Source: Mytilus trossulus (taxonomy: Eukaryota; Mollusca; Bivalvia; Mytilida; Mytilidae). From it: 64,000 nt of DNA. This document shows, in pieces, positions 12,061 to 25,000 of the stretch; position 1 is the first letter of the stretch; each line of letters begins with the position of its first letter. Below the pieces are notes generated by a model. It did not search any database. It saw only the letters and a list, made by a program, of their open reading frames with translations, and had not been told where the DNA came from. A program made the position numbers and the translations under genes. The DNA is taken from the NCBI RefSeq assembly GCF_036588685.1, contig NC_086374.1:89460059-89524058 (forward strand). The letters run 5' to 3'.

Positions 12061-15000
12061 ACTTTTATTTTTTTATTGGACATGATTCATGACAGGCACT
12101 AGCCTTTTTCTGTCCTAGTGCCATTTTCAAATGAAACATGGATTTGAACCTGCTGCAAGTTAAACATAATCCCGACTCTAACAATGATAACATAAAGACC
12201 TGTATTTAACTTAAGATAAGCGGCACATATGAATATGCCAAACATAACCAACTTGATAAATCCATTATTGAATATAATTGTCACTCTGATCTGATAAAAC
12301 TTTGAAACGAAAAACAATTTGTCAAAAAACGTAATCTTTTATGAAGCGATTCAACATTTAAGTTATAATTCTTTGTGTTTTTTCGAGTACACTGGACATT
12401 TTCAATATGAATAGTGTTCTATCGTCCTTTTAAATACTCATTAAGACGTTAATTCCTAACGTTAGCAATGTTTTTGTGCCAAGACAAAATCAACACAAAT
12501 ATTTTTTTCCAAAAATAAAGCAAGTGATAATTTTTTTTATCCGAGATTTACGTCTAGACATTTTTTTTCTTTCACACATTATAAATACTAGAAATAATAG
12601 ATCCAAGATATTTACCATTCTGTTTATGTAATAGGCATTTCTTTTGTATCCCACACATTTGAATACAGAAACAAGATGTTTACAATTTGCTTTATGTAAT
12701 AACTCCATTCATTGTAACATTCTTCATGAATTTAATTGACAAATAGCAGGGGAAAAGAGAAAGGTTAAAGTTAGTGATTAAACATTTGATTTTGATATGA
12801 TTGATAAGTTGAGAAGAATTCTATTGTCATCTATATGATATATTATTCCTTGGTTTCACAGATTTTTGTCCTTTTTCCCCGGTATAATAACAAAAAAGGG
12901 AACAAATAGGACATTTTTAAACAAAAAATATTTTTCAATCAATAAGGTGCTCGACCCTTACGTTTGCCGTCAATAACAGAATCTAAAATCTGTTGTTTAA
13001 AGTCTATAAAGTAAAGAAAAAAAACATTTGAAGCTAATAGTTAGAAGATCATATATTGATTGAGATGGTACGTGTTGTATGCATTGAAAAGCAATTAAAC
13101 TACGATAGTATTAAATGTGCATCCTTCATTTTGCATATTATGAAAAGTCCTTAACTAATGATAAATGCTGAGATATAGGTCAGTTTCCTGGTAAATGCAC
13201 TGACATAGATTTACTCAGGTGTTGATTCATCCAGGTGCGAATTCTTCACACATGACTTGAATGATAATATGATAGACCTACATTCTACATACTGTATATT
13301 CCTAATATAAAGCAACTTAACTAAACCATTCCTTATAAACTCTTTATCTTATATTTTGACACTCTGACTTGATTCAAATTTGAATGTCTGAAGTCCGTAC
13401 TTTCAACACAAGTCAGGCATTACATTATTTAGTCCTGAGTATTCTGTAGTATTATATTACTCAATTTATTTCACTTGACTGGGCGGAGTTTAACCGGTTC
13501 GCTCATAATAAACCAGTCCATCTATAGTTAGGGGTTTAAGGATAAACTCAAAAATGAAGTGTGCAGTCATTGTTTTGTAAATTCCTTTGGGGACACTGAT
13601 AGGTGATTAGAAATCAGTAATAATTATAACGGTAATCATCCTTATCACACACATCTTCACATAGACTGTCCTTATGCAAATTAAAACGTAAGCTCCGCCC
13701 GATCAGTTGAAATAACATTGGTAATACGTACTGTTGATTGTATTCTTTTCTATTTGTTTGCCACTGGTTGCTCACTTGCTATCTTCATCTTTATTTCTAA
13801 CATTTACTCAATAGATTCAAAGTAATATGCAGATCCGACCCTTGTGTACAAATTTGTTTATTAAATGTTTAAGTGTCTCGTTTCGTCGTACTTAAAATTC
13901 CAAAACAAGATATTATAATTATATTCCTGAATAAAAAATGCAGATGTTATGGTATGAGCGTTACTTAAGATCAATTGAGAAAAGTGTTACGAGCTTACTA
14001 GTTTATAAAGTAAGATTTTAATCACTTACTGTTCTTATGGTATCCTCTTTTTGCAAGTTATATGATCTATCCCATTTCAATAAACATATAACTTAACCTC
14101 ATTATAGTCACCAAACCCATGAGATCACTTAGTCTATCGAAATTAGACAAACAAAATAATGTTATTTTTTTTGTTTTCTTCTTGTTAGCCCTCTGTTCGA
14201 AATCTGTCCCAATGACTAATAGAACTAATCGCAGAGAGGGGCTGAGCAGAATATTCGCGTTAAAAAATCGAATATTGGTTAGAACATAAACACACTTGAA
14301 AAATGCGTTCTTTCTGAAAAGCAGGAATATAATGTTCATATTGCACTTTTTGCATTATTTAATAAAGTTAATTGAAGTTTTCAAGATGTTAAAAATTAAA
14401 AAAAAGTATCTGAAAAATGCTTAAACTTTGCAAGGGCTAAATTGGAGCGCAATTTAGTTCCAGCATTTTTTTCTTTACTTGATTACATAGTTCAAGCCAC
14501 CGTTTTTTAATACCAAGAGAACTTATCTTATATGAGATAGACTTTTATTTGTTTTATTTCCTGTAATATATATCAGTAAGTGGAAATTTCACGTTGATTC
14601 GCGCAACCTTAGTATACGGATGATTCAAGCGCGTGTATAACAAGCAAATAAATGAGGAAATCTGACGAACTTCGAAAATGCAAGATGAGGTGCTTCGACA
14701 GTGCAGTCCTCTCTTGCTAAGCATGCATCATCCGCTATGTACATTAACTTATAATCCAAATGTATTACTCGAGCGAAGGACATAATCCGTAAAATTACAG
14801 ATTATTCAACTATACTGGATTTTAAACCGGCAAAAAATGTCGTTAGTCAGTTGATAGAATTAATTTAACGATCCAAAAGAGAGCCCAACAAAACTTTAAG
14901 ATTGTACACCTCTGAGAAGTCAAAAATTTCTAGAATTAAACTCTGTTTCTTAACCTGATGTTTGGGTTGATATGACAATAAATAAATTTAGTGTATTAAC

Positions 15001-16745
15001 TGTCTTCTGATTGGCTAAAATAATTAGCTTTATTTTCAATGTTATCAATTTTTATGGCAACACGCTTCGCGGATTATTCAATGTGAAGAGTCAAAAATTA
15101 ATTTTACGGTTCAATAAATTCAAAATAAACAACAGCCATTCATTAAATAAACAAATAATTGGTGAAGAAAATATCATATGGTGGTGCACTTCTTTTTATT
15201 GTACTTTATGGATCAGCCCTTTTAAAGTACCCTATGTTAATGATTTTTCCATTTTTATCTATTTTTACCTATTTTGGGGTTATTATCATGAAAAAAAAAT
15301 CATAGTTCCTCCATCTTACTTTTTCTCATACTTTCAACAAAGATGAAGTGGACCAATCTGAATACATTTAACTTAAACACAGTTATACGTAGGTGTAAAT
15401 ATAAGTTTTAGCATAATTTTGTTGATGCTTTTTGGTGTCAAATTTACCATGATGTCAATTTTGTAAATTTGTGATTTTTCTCAGTTTTAAGAACAAAATG
15501 CATATTGTTTCAACTTTTTTGCTATAAATGATTGAGAAAATACATATCTAAGAAGTTTGAAAAGAAAAAAAATATATGGGATGTACATATTCTGGTAAAA
15601 TCATTTCTTGTACATTTCACTTATTTTCTTAAAAATTTTGCTAAAAAGACTGACTTATTTGGTCGTAGAATTTGAAAATTTGATTACTCAAAAACTTCCT
15701 ATTGGAAATATACAATTTTTTAACAGAGTTAAGTTTGATTATAACACATTAAAAAATTCATTGATATTTTCCACTTGTACCACATGTTTAGGAAATAATT
15801 CCAAAACGAGATTTTAACGAGACCCAAACGTCAGAAGAATACATTCTTAAACTCATTATTCGAAAATTAAATAAAAACGTTATGACCAAAATACAAAAAT
15901 TTCCAAAAGACAAATAATAGATTACAAAACACAACTTGTACAACTTAATTCTAAGCTACAATAAAACCAGTAAACACCAGGATTGAACGTCCGGGAAACA
16001 GTACAAACATCCGAAGGTCAACAATAATGCTTAACTGTTTGCAAAGGTTGTATTTCGATTTTTCTCTCATTTTCGAAGGTCTTAGTCGTTTAGATCGTTT
16101 CAACTTATTTGCCATGACCTTTATAGTCTACATTGTTTTTAATCATATGCCAAGGTTTAATCGTCTAGACTTTAAGCCATAGTTCATTGTTATTGTTAAT
16201 TTTTTATTTGCAAACTGCTAATATGTTAGTCGAGGTACGACAAACTGTAAAAAAAAAGAGTTTACTAATGATCAGCATGCTAAACTGTTAACAAGAAAAA
16301 AAAATTACAAAAATAGAACGAAGGACAAATATATAGTCGGAACATAAACAAACAAGCAACACGAATATATAGAATAAGTCAACTTGAATTTCAAAGTGTT
16401 CCAAATATGACAACAAAGTAAACTTATAATACAAACATAATAATTGGGTACAGGTGATTACAACAAAAAGATAAAATTACGCATATCATAATGTTTGTCA
16501 ACAACTATATGATTGATCAGCTCTGCATATCTTCGTTTATATATATAACCCTAATCCACTCCTCGTGTCTTATAACCGTTGCTTTTTAAGGATGTTTGCT
16601 CCTATACTTTTTGATTTTTTTGCCAGATTTTCAAAATCCTCTGGTTTTATCCATATATTAACATTAAAACAAAATTGCCCACTAACCCCTATTTTTTTTC
16701 ATATTTTTATTACATATTATTTAAAAAACCATATTTCAAAATCTT
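12061..16745. repeat. Tandem segmental duplication, copy 2
   Basis: Direct repeat of 7600-12060 joined head to tail at about 12060. Divergence is uneven: about one difference in ten bases near 13110-13180, but about one in a hundred across roughly 13970-14745. It contains a 268-bp transposon insertion and several small indels. Confidence 0.9.
13457..13724. mobile_element. Miniature inverted-repeat element, TA target duplication
   Basis: Terminal repeats TTACTCAATTTATTTCACT and the complement of its end (TTACCAATGTTATTTCAACT), both followed by GGGCGGAG, are imperfect over about 35 bp. The sister duplication copy has the empty site TATTATATGTACTG near 9050, which fixes the insertion edges and shows TA duplicated. 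268 bp, non-coding. A second copy in opposite orientation lies at 21957. Confidence 0.85.
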
Positions 16746-17570
16746 ATGAAATCCTTGTTATTTTTTCACAGATTTTTATAACAAAAAAGGTGACAATGAT
16801 AAGTGAGAAAAAAATATAGATAGAATTATTTCCCGCCAAATCTTGAACGGGTTATATCTCATAAACAAGCACACGGACCCTCTATTTTTATCTGCTTTTT
16901 CAGTTTCTTTATGTATATACTTTCAATTCAGTAAAGTTTTTTAAAAAGCTTATTACTTCAAACAGAGTAGCTAACATCGTGAATTGGTTTTTATGTTTTT
17001 TTTTATGTCAACATATGTAGTGGGTATACGTCGTTAATGTACGCCAAAGCGTTACTTTATACACTAAACATTTCAATGATTGATGATCATTGATGAAAAT
17101 CAATCAAAGTTTTGGGAGAATATTATCCAACTATAAGTTGTTATTGTCTTTGAAGTAGCTTTTAGATTTACAAGTATTTTATATCTGTATTTGGTTTCTA
17201 ATGTCTGTATGCTAGTTTCATTGTCAACTAATTATAGTTTGTTCTCATGCTTGGCTATTACACCGCTTACTCGGCTTTCTAGACGATTGAGCGCTCGCAA
17301 ACAAGTTTTACACACATAATGCATGCGTATGGTCCATTTCAGAAGTTAAGTAGTTGACGTTGTTGACTGTTTGTTGTTTATGGTTTTGTCTTTTGAATCA
17401 AACGGGTTTTTTTTATGGTTTAATATTTTGTTATGTCGGGGCCTTTTCTAGTAAGGTATACGACATAGTCGATGGATGCAATTTTTTGCATAAAGCAACT
17501 AAACACATACATCATGTTGTGAATAGATATATATAATTGAGAAAGGAAATGGGGAATGTGTCAAAGCGAT
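16746..17570. other. Intergenic repeat-rich spacer
   Basis: AT-rich. About 17180-17480 (TTACACCGCTTACTCG, GATTGAGCGCTCGC) resembles a dispersed repeat that recurs around 29560 and 43270. From about 17540 an inverted fragment of the retroelement tail begins. No coding evidence. Confidence 0.5.
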
Positions 17571-18681
17571 AGCAACCCGACCATAGAGCAGACAACAGCC
17601 GTAAGCCACCTATGGGTCTTCAATGTAGCGAGAAACTACCGCACCCATAAGCGTCCTTCAGCTAGCCCCTTAAAAATATGTATACTAGTACATGTACAGT
17701 GATGATGCATGCCATTTTTTTCATGATTCGGTTATATGGTTCTTACTGTTAGTATCTTCGATATTTTTTGTCAAATTTATTTACAATTTTATAAACTGTG
17801 AACGATTTAGAGTTAAACATAATAAAGAGTGCATTTCTTTCTCTTACACAAACTATACAAACGGTATGTCTAATTATCATGTATTGTTTACATGCTGTTT
17901 TATATACGTTTACTCACTTCTCCTAATTCATTATTTTATAAGATCAATGAATTACTGATGAAAAAATTGAATAATCTTGTAAAATAGCTGGCTTCTATTT
18001 GAACCCACAATGCTAATAGTATACGCTAGTAAAAATAGTATACCAATTATGAATTCTGGCTACTAGTATGAAGAACAAATATGTTTTAAATGGAACACAA
18101 AGTAAAATGTTGTAGTGTTCAAAAATAGCAACCCGACCATAGAGCAGACAACAGCCCAAAGCCACCAATGTGTCTTCAATGGAGCGAGAAACTACCGCAC
18201 CCATAAGCGTTCTTCAGCTGGCCCCTAAAAAATATGCATACTAGTACATGTACAGTGATGATGCATGCCATTTTTTTCATGATTCGGTTACATGGTTCTT
18301 ACTGTTAGTGTCTCCGATCTCTTTTGTCAAACTCATTTACGATTTTATAAACTGTGAACGATTTAGAGTTAAACATAATAAAGAGTGCATTCCTTTCTCT
18401 TACACAAACTTTACAAACGGTATGTCTTATTATCATGTATTGTTTACATGCTGTTTTATATACATTTACTCACTTCTCCTAATTCATTATCTCATAAGAT
18501 CAATGAATTACTGATGAAAAACTTGAATAATCTTGTAAAATAGCTGGCTTCTATTTGAACCCACAATGCTAATAATATACGCTAGTAAAATCGTATACCA
18601 ATGATGAATTCTGGCTACTAGTATAAAGAATAAATATGTTTTAAACGGAACAAAAAGTAAAAGGGTGTAGTGTACAAAAAA
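17571..18681. repeat. 557-bp tandem duplication (two units)
   Basis: Units 17571-18127 and 18128-18681 are direct repeats starting AGCAACCCGACCATAGAGCA. The first ~110 bp of each is an inverted piece of the retroelement tail found at 6890-7000. The rest is unique to this pair. An 88-codon open frame is kept in both units, but the differences look neutral. Confidence 0.85.
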
Positions 18682-18831
18682 GGGACGAAAAACACCGCAG
18701 AGACAGACATACTCATAAATCGAAACGTAACATTGATTATTTTAGAATCGTTTATTGCATCATTGGATGCTCCGAAAAAGGTTAATTAAACAAATGTTGT
18801 ACAAAATCTTCACTATTTAATATTGTTTTTC

Positions 18832-18837
18832 TTTATT
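18832..18837 (-). promoter_or_regulatory. Polyadenylation signal AATAAA for the SLC22 gene
   Basis: TTTATT on the plus strand reads AATAAA on the minus strand (context GAATAAAG). It lies about 155 nt downstream of the proposed SLC22 stop codon, a suitable 3' UTR length. Confidence 0.4.
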
Positions 18838-18992
18838 CATTTTTATGATTGGATATTCATATCATAATTTTTCTGTATAAAACACGAACATTACTTTTAC
18901 TCAGCTTGTTCTAAAATAATCTTAAGTTCATACTGCATTAAGGCACACAGATTGATATCTCAGACAGAATCTAGGAGACAACAATAAGCACT

Positions 18993-19026
18993 TCATAGCA
19001 TTGTTTCGTTTTCTTCACAAGGTGTT
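18993..19026 (-). CDS. Candidate last coding exon of the SLC22 gene
   Basis: An acceptor ending CCACAG fits the phase-2 donor of exon 9 and gives R-TPCEENETML-stop. The length then closes the frame (1563 nt in all), and a minus-strand AATAAA lies about 155 nt past the stop. The last four residues, ETML, resemble a class I PDZ ligand, which many SLC22 carriers have. Without the splice, exon 9 would read on for only about ten residues into intron sequence. No transcript evidence is available. Confidence 0.45.
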
Positions 19027-22000
19027 CTGTGGATTGGTGGTGAATGTTTTGATTCACTATAATTAAGAAAAAAATGAGTTTATGGTAAACATAAGTTAAA
19101 TCGTATAAAGAATCTGTTTCTTGTCATGAATTTAACAGTCAGTGGTCAATTTTTACTTTGATTTTGTTTTCGAAAAAATATATTATTTCCGTAAATGACA
19201 GGTATATATTGAGATTGTTGTTATTTTCAGATAGCCTCGATTACAGTTCATGTTTTGGTTAAGCGATTCACTATATTAACGATTTAAAACATCTCAGCTA
19301 TTCAATTCATTACTGAAGATTATAGCGTATAACGCATGTTGACACTGGAATTCATTACTAAAGATTATAGCGTATAACGCATGTTGACACTGGAATTCAT
19401 TATTTAAGATTAAAGCGCATAACGCATGTTGACACTGGCAGCTATTCAATTCATTACTGAAGATTATAGCGTATAACGCATGTTGACACTGGCAGCTATT
19501 CAATTCATTACTGAAGATTATAGCGTATAACGCATGTTGACACTGGAATTCATTACTGAAGACTATAGCGTATAACGCAGGTTGACACTGGAATTCATTA
19601 CTAAAGATTATAGCGTATAACGCATGTTGACACTGGCAGCTATTCAATTCATTACTTTAGATTATAGCGTATAACGCATGTTGACACTGGCAGGTGATAG
19701 ATTATAGCGTATAACGCATGTTGACACTGGCAGGTGATAGATTATAGCGTATAACGCATGTTGACACTGGAATTCATTACTGAAGATTATAGCGTATAAC
19801 ACATGTTGACACTGGCAGGTGATAGATTATAGCGTATAACGCATGTTGACACTGGAATTCATTACTAACGATTATAGTGTATAACGCATGTTGACACTGG
19901 CAGGTGATAGATTATAGCGTATAACGCATGTTGACACTGGAATTCATTACTAACGATTATAGTGTATAACGCATGTTGACACTTGCAGGTGATAGATTAT
20001 AGCGTATAACGGATGTTGACACTGGCAGGTGATCTACATATGAGCTGATCAATATGAAATATATTTACTAACAGTTTTATGTAATTATTTTTAAAATTTA
20101 TCGTGTCTGCTTTTCTATTTTTATGATTAAATCGGATGCTCTCTATTTTATTTGAGAGGGTTTATTTATGAAGATAGGTGTAAAATATGCTGAAGGACAC
20201 CTACGGGTGCGGGAATTCTCGCTACATTGAGGACCCATTGGTTGCCCTCGGCTGTTGTTTGCTGTATGGTCGGGTGGTTGTCGCTTTGACATATTCACCA
20301 TTTCCTTTCTCAATTTTATTCGAAAAGTTGTAAAAATTTGTGTGAAGTCATTACTTTATTTTCAGAATAAGGTTAATTGATATATACCTGACAATGTGAA
20401 TAGCTTCCTGTACTGTATCAGGTAGTTTGGTTTTTCCAGTTTCCGGCAAAAATATGGCAAGTAAGCCGGCTAAAGTTCCAACTGAACCAAATATTATCAG
20501 TGGTAACGCTTGGCCAAACCTTGTGTCTACCAATACACCCTAGAAATAAATAATTCGAAACCATTGAAAAAATCGATCAAAATTTAAACAGTAAATAATC
20601 TTCAGATCATTGAAGGACTACTGAAACCTAAAGAAGAAGAATTTATATGATATTCTGTTCAAATTATTGACGCGCGTATAACTTGTTGTCTAATTCCAAG
20701 TCTGATTTTGTTAAAAATATCTTCTTTTACCTTTTGGTCTTATATTTTAATAATTCCAAACAAACAAACAAAAAACATTCAATTGAGGCCTATATGTGAT
20801 ATATTTAACGAACAGATAAAAGAATATATCTTTAAATAACGTTCCATCACTGAACCGATTTCGTTGCAATAAAGAACGAAGTTGAAGGGCATTTGGGATT
20901 CTTCATTACGAAAGAAGTAACGTTCAAATAGAACTCAACCGGGTTTAAATTCTAATAGTCAATCACCTAATTAAACTAATCAATTTCAATATTTTAAGTG
21001 CTGAGGGACATTCAAAACTCATTTGTTGAGATAATTTGACAACGCCATGACAAAAAAAACCGAAAGACAAAGAGAAGACAATACATCATATACAAAACTA
21101 AATATTAAACAACACAATCCCTACCCAAATTTTTCGGCGATCTCAAGTGCTCAAGAAAGTTAAGCAGATTCGAAAGTGTAAGATGAGTATAGGTATCAAC
21201 TTTACAAAATACTATTTCTAGGCATATAAATAAATACTAAAATACTATATATAGCCGATAGCCCAGCCATACTGGTGGACCCCATATGTAATTAATATAA
21301 ATGTAATAGATATACACAATATACATGAAGCATAAGTATCAATGCACTATAAATAAACTTTTATAAAGAATTCTTTAGGAAAACTAGTAAACTGTGTTAA
21401 AAAATATGGGCTCTGTCATCAACGATCCCGCCGGCCAGGAAAAACCAACAAAAACGAGTTACCTCGGTTCAAACTCAATTTAAACTACATTTTAAATAAA
21501 GTGGAAAATTTTGGAAACCTGTGTCCAAACCCAAATGCTCGGAAGACCGCATCGAGAGGTAGACTTGGACTGTATAAAACAGAATAAATTTAACTATATG
21601 GAATAAGTAATAAATCAAGTTACTTTTTAGTAAAATATAAAAATACAAATAAAATAACAAATCAATTGAACATGAAAGTTATGTCACTGTCCAGTATGAT
21701 GATTGGCTAGAAGTGACCAACAAAGGAAAATATTTCCGCTAAATATCAGTATCACGTGATACATGTATGTATATATGTGAACATAAAAAGTACCAGTATA
21801 AATAGTATTCACTAGTACCGTTATTACAATAGTTTCCAACTATACTATCGAACCGTTGGAAGTTATAATTATAGGTGTTACCAGTACAATTTTGCAGAAA
21901 TGTTTCATTACGGGTGGTACAGCTCGGTCATATGAGTCTAGATATGCTTGAAGGTATTACCAATGTTATTTCAACCGATCGGGCGGAGCTTACGTGTTTA

Positions 22001-25000
22001 CCTATATAGAGTCTATTTGAAGATGTGTGTGATAAGGATGAATATCGTTATAATAATTTGTGATTTCCAATCACCTTTTAGTGTCACCAAACGTATATAT
22101 AAAAGAACTGAGTGGATGATATAGAACTAATAACTAGCTACTTCATTGGCTAATCCATCACAAAACACATGTCTACTGATGGGATGGTCTATGATGAGCA
22201 AACCGGTTAAACCCCGGCCATTCAAGTGAAATAAACCAAGTAATACCATTATGAAAAAAGTATAACACAAAATATAGAACTCGAAGGCAAATTAAAAAAT
22301 CAACATTTTTCTACAGACTGAAAATTTCTTCATTTGCAATATTTTTAAATGGATATAAGAAGGATTTTTTGAGCGCCAAAATGTCACAATTTGTAAAATT
22401 TAAAAATATAAATGAGCTACATTATTAACTTTGTCTTAAAATCAAATACCTACCAGTTTACCAATATACGAGGAAGATATTGAGCCAATTCTACCTCCCA
22501 TGTCACAAAAGGAAAATGCAGTTGCCCTTATTATTGTGGGAAAAATTTCAGCAGTGATTACATATATTAGAAAAAATGATGTAGAAACGCATAGTTTTCC
22601 AACCATTGCTAACATAATAGTCAACCACTGCAACGCTAAAAAAATGAAAAATAGTATATTAAATCAAATGAAAGTATTACTGTTTAACAATAAACAAGCC
22701 CTGTGTAAAATATACAACACAGAGCGAAAAAGAAACATGTTATATTTAGCCTATAAGCCATTTTGGTTGTTATTTCATGTTCTTTGTCTGTTTTTGTAGT
22801 GCTTATAAATATTAAACAATACTATAACCCAACTTTGTTTTTTTTATTTAGACAGTGTATGTCTGTTTTGTTTAAACATTGTTATCAATATAATGGTATT
22901 TAATGCGACTGCCATATAAGTAGAGGATTGCCTAACTACACACAAGGTTTTTTTCAGGATTTTCTACATAAAGAAATGTCTGTATCAACTTAGGAAAAAG
23001 ACGGTTGTTTTCATTCGTTTGGTGTGTAAACTCATAAATCAAAAACTTGTAAGATAATGGGTATATACTTAAAACACTTAACAAGGGAAACCCTCTATAA
23101 TGAAAATTAATGACATGAGTCTTTACATAAACTTACAATTTCCCCCAAATGTTGATGTAAATAAAGTACACAAACAGGAACAGCCTCCAATAATCATAGA
23201 AGAGCAAAAAAGTCTTTTCCTCGGAAACTTGTCTGAGAAAAAGCAGAAAATAACTGCTATTGTTTCTGCTGTAGTAGATATGGCGTAGTTTATATAGACG
23301 TTTCCGGCAAGGTCACCAATATTCAAACTTATTCCGTAGTATATCAAATTCACTGCCATCCTGTAAAAAAACATACAAATGTTTACTGTAAAAGTATAGT
23401 TTCAGATCTCATAGAGAACCCGAAAGATTGATAGATTCTACGCGTTTTACATGGAATTGAATAGACAATTTCTTATAAAAAAAAACTAAGTGCAAACACC
23501 AGACACAAAATAGGATACATACCAGTTTAGTATCAAAATCAGTGATCTGAATAACATTTGCTTTGACTTCATCATGGTTTTTATCCCAGTCGTAATTGAA
23601 ATAGTTTCTTCTTTCTTCACGACGATGGTCTCTGCTGTAAAGTCAACGGATACTTGATTGCGTTTTGCAGCGTTTTGGAGGATTTCTATCGCTTGTTTAT
23701 CCCTGCCTTTGATAAATAACCATCTGGGTGATTCCACAATATATCTGTTAGGTAAACAAAAATATTGCCTGTAGTCGATTTTTTGTTGTCTTAAATCTTC
23801 AAATACTAAAGAAGTCGTTATTCAATTTTACCGAATATTTCCCTCCAGATTGTGATATTTTTGGATTCTTGATCAATGTTTGTATGAATAGCAGGGAACA
23901 TTTATTCTGCCTACGTATCATCAATAATCAAGAGATTCCCTTTTTTTTCGGTTCGTTTCGTGTTGCTCTGTTTTAAAATTTCTACATTGTGGTTTATGTA
24001 CTGTTGCTGGGTTTTTTTTTTATGGGGGAGGTGAATTTCTACGACTTGATATTTGATTATGGTTCATGTATTCATTTCATTTTGTATTACTTTTTTGTTC
24101 GTTCAAAACAGTGAATGATGCCAAATAATAAAAAAAAACATGCTTTTAGTTAATTTTCACTCCTTTTTAAGCAGGTCGGGAAATGTATTACATAGTGAGT
24201 GAGGACTTGTTGCAATTTATTTGATATTGATTTCATTTCATAATCACTACAATACAATTATTAACATTTTCTTATAAGTAACTGATTGAAATCGTGTCAA
24301 AAAGGGAAAAGAAAATAGAAGAAAAAAACGGACTGCAAGGAAATTCATAACGTAAAGTGTCTTTTTTATCATTTGCAAGATTAACAGCGTAAACTTTTCA
24401 AACATATGTATAACAACTGTAATATATGTAGATTGCTCAAATGTATTCTTTCTTAAAACAATGGAATAAAACAACTTATTTATGTAGCTGATAAACCAGG
24501 TTAAATACACTATCTTTATAATAGATACGTGTACAAAGTCACAAGATATAACATTTGTATTCCATGTGACTGGGAAAGACGTTTGAAGTCCCCGTTTTTG
24601 CATTTTCCTTTTAGTTCGGTATTTTTTTTTTTTTTTTTTTTAAGTTATTGATTTATGATGAATGTCATGATTGCCGTCCACAACATCGGACATGAATAAA
24701 TATGTGAGCTCGTAACTATGTTTTTCAAGCAATTGTTTTAATCAATCACTATCTTACGTACGGGAATGTGAAGAAACAAACAGCAATTGGAACCGAAATT
24801 ACCAGCATAAGGTTTTCCCATCTACGCACAAAAAAGGCTTCCACTAGTAAGATATATTCACCAATGCAATAAGCAATATATAATATAAACGATGCCATGA
24901 TCCTCTTGTCTGGTCCAACAAGTTCTGCCGCTGAAATGAAATTCACATAGATACGCATTTTTCCTACAATATAAGTAAAACATGTGCGCCTTTTACTCCA

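Noticed and set aside
9349-14339. 105- and 90-codon minus-strand frames with ATG in both copies
   Set aside because: The two copies are nearly identical in DNA, so frame retention says nothing; a 4-bp insertion ends the similarity. No domain is seen.
10337-15346. 93- and 111-codon frames in the two duplicated blocks
   Set aside because: They have no ATG start, and a one-base difference in a T-run changes the frame between the copies.
17692-18514. Two 88-codon open frames kept in both units of the 557-bp duplication
   Set aside because: Most differences between the units change the amino acid and only a few are silent, as expected for neutral drift. No family is recognised.
19294-19647. 117-codon minus-strand frame of repeated CQHALYAIIFSNE units
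   Set aside because: It is a translation of the minisatellite; the unit lengths vary and other units break the frame.
19296-20035. CRISPR array
   Set aside because: Spacers are only three recurring types and the setting is an animal intron.
24247-24603. 118-codon minus-strand frame in SLC22 intron 5
   Set aside because: No family recognised; located between well-supported in-phase exons and AT-rich, so probably chance.
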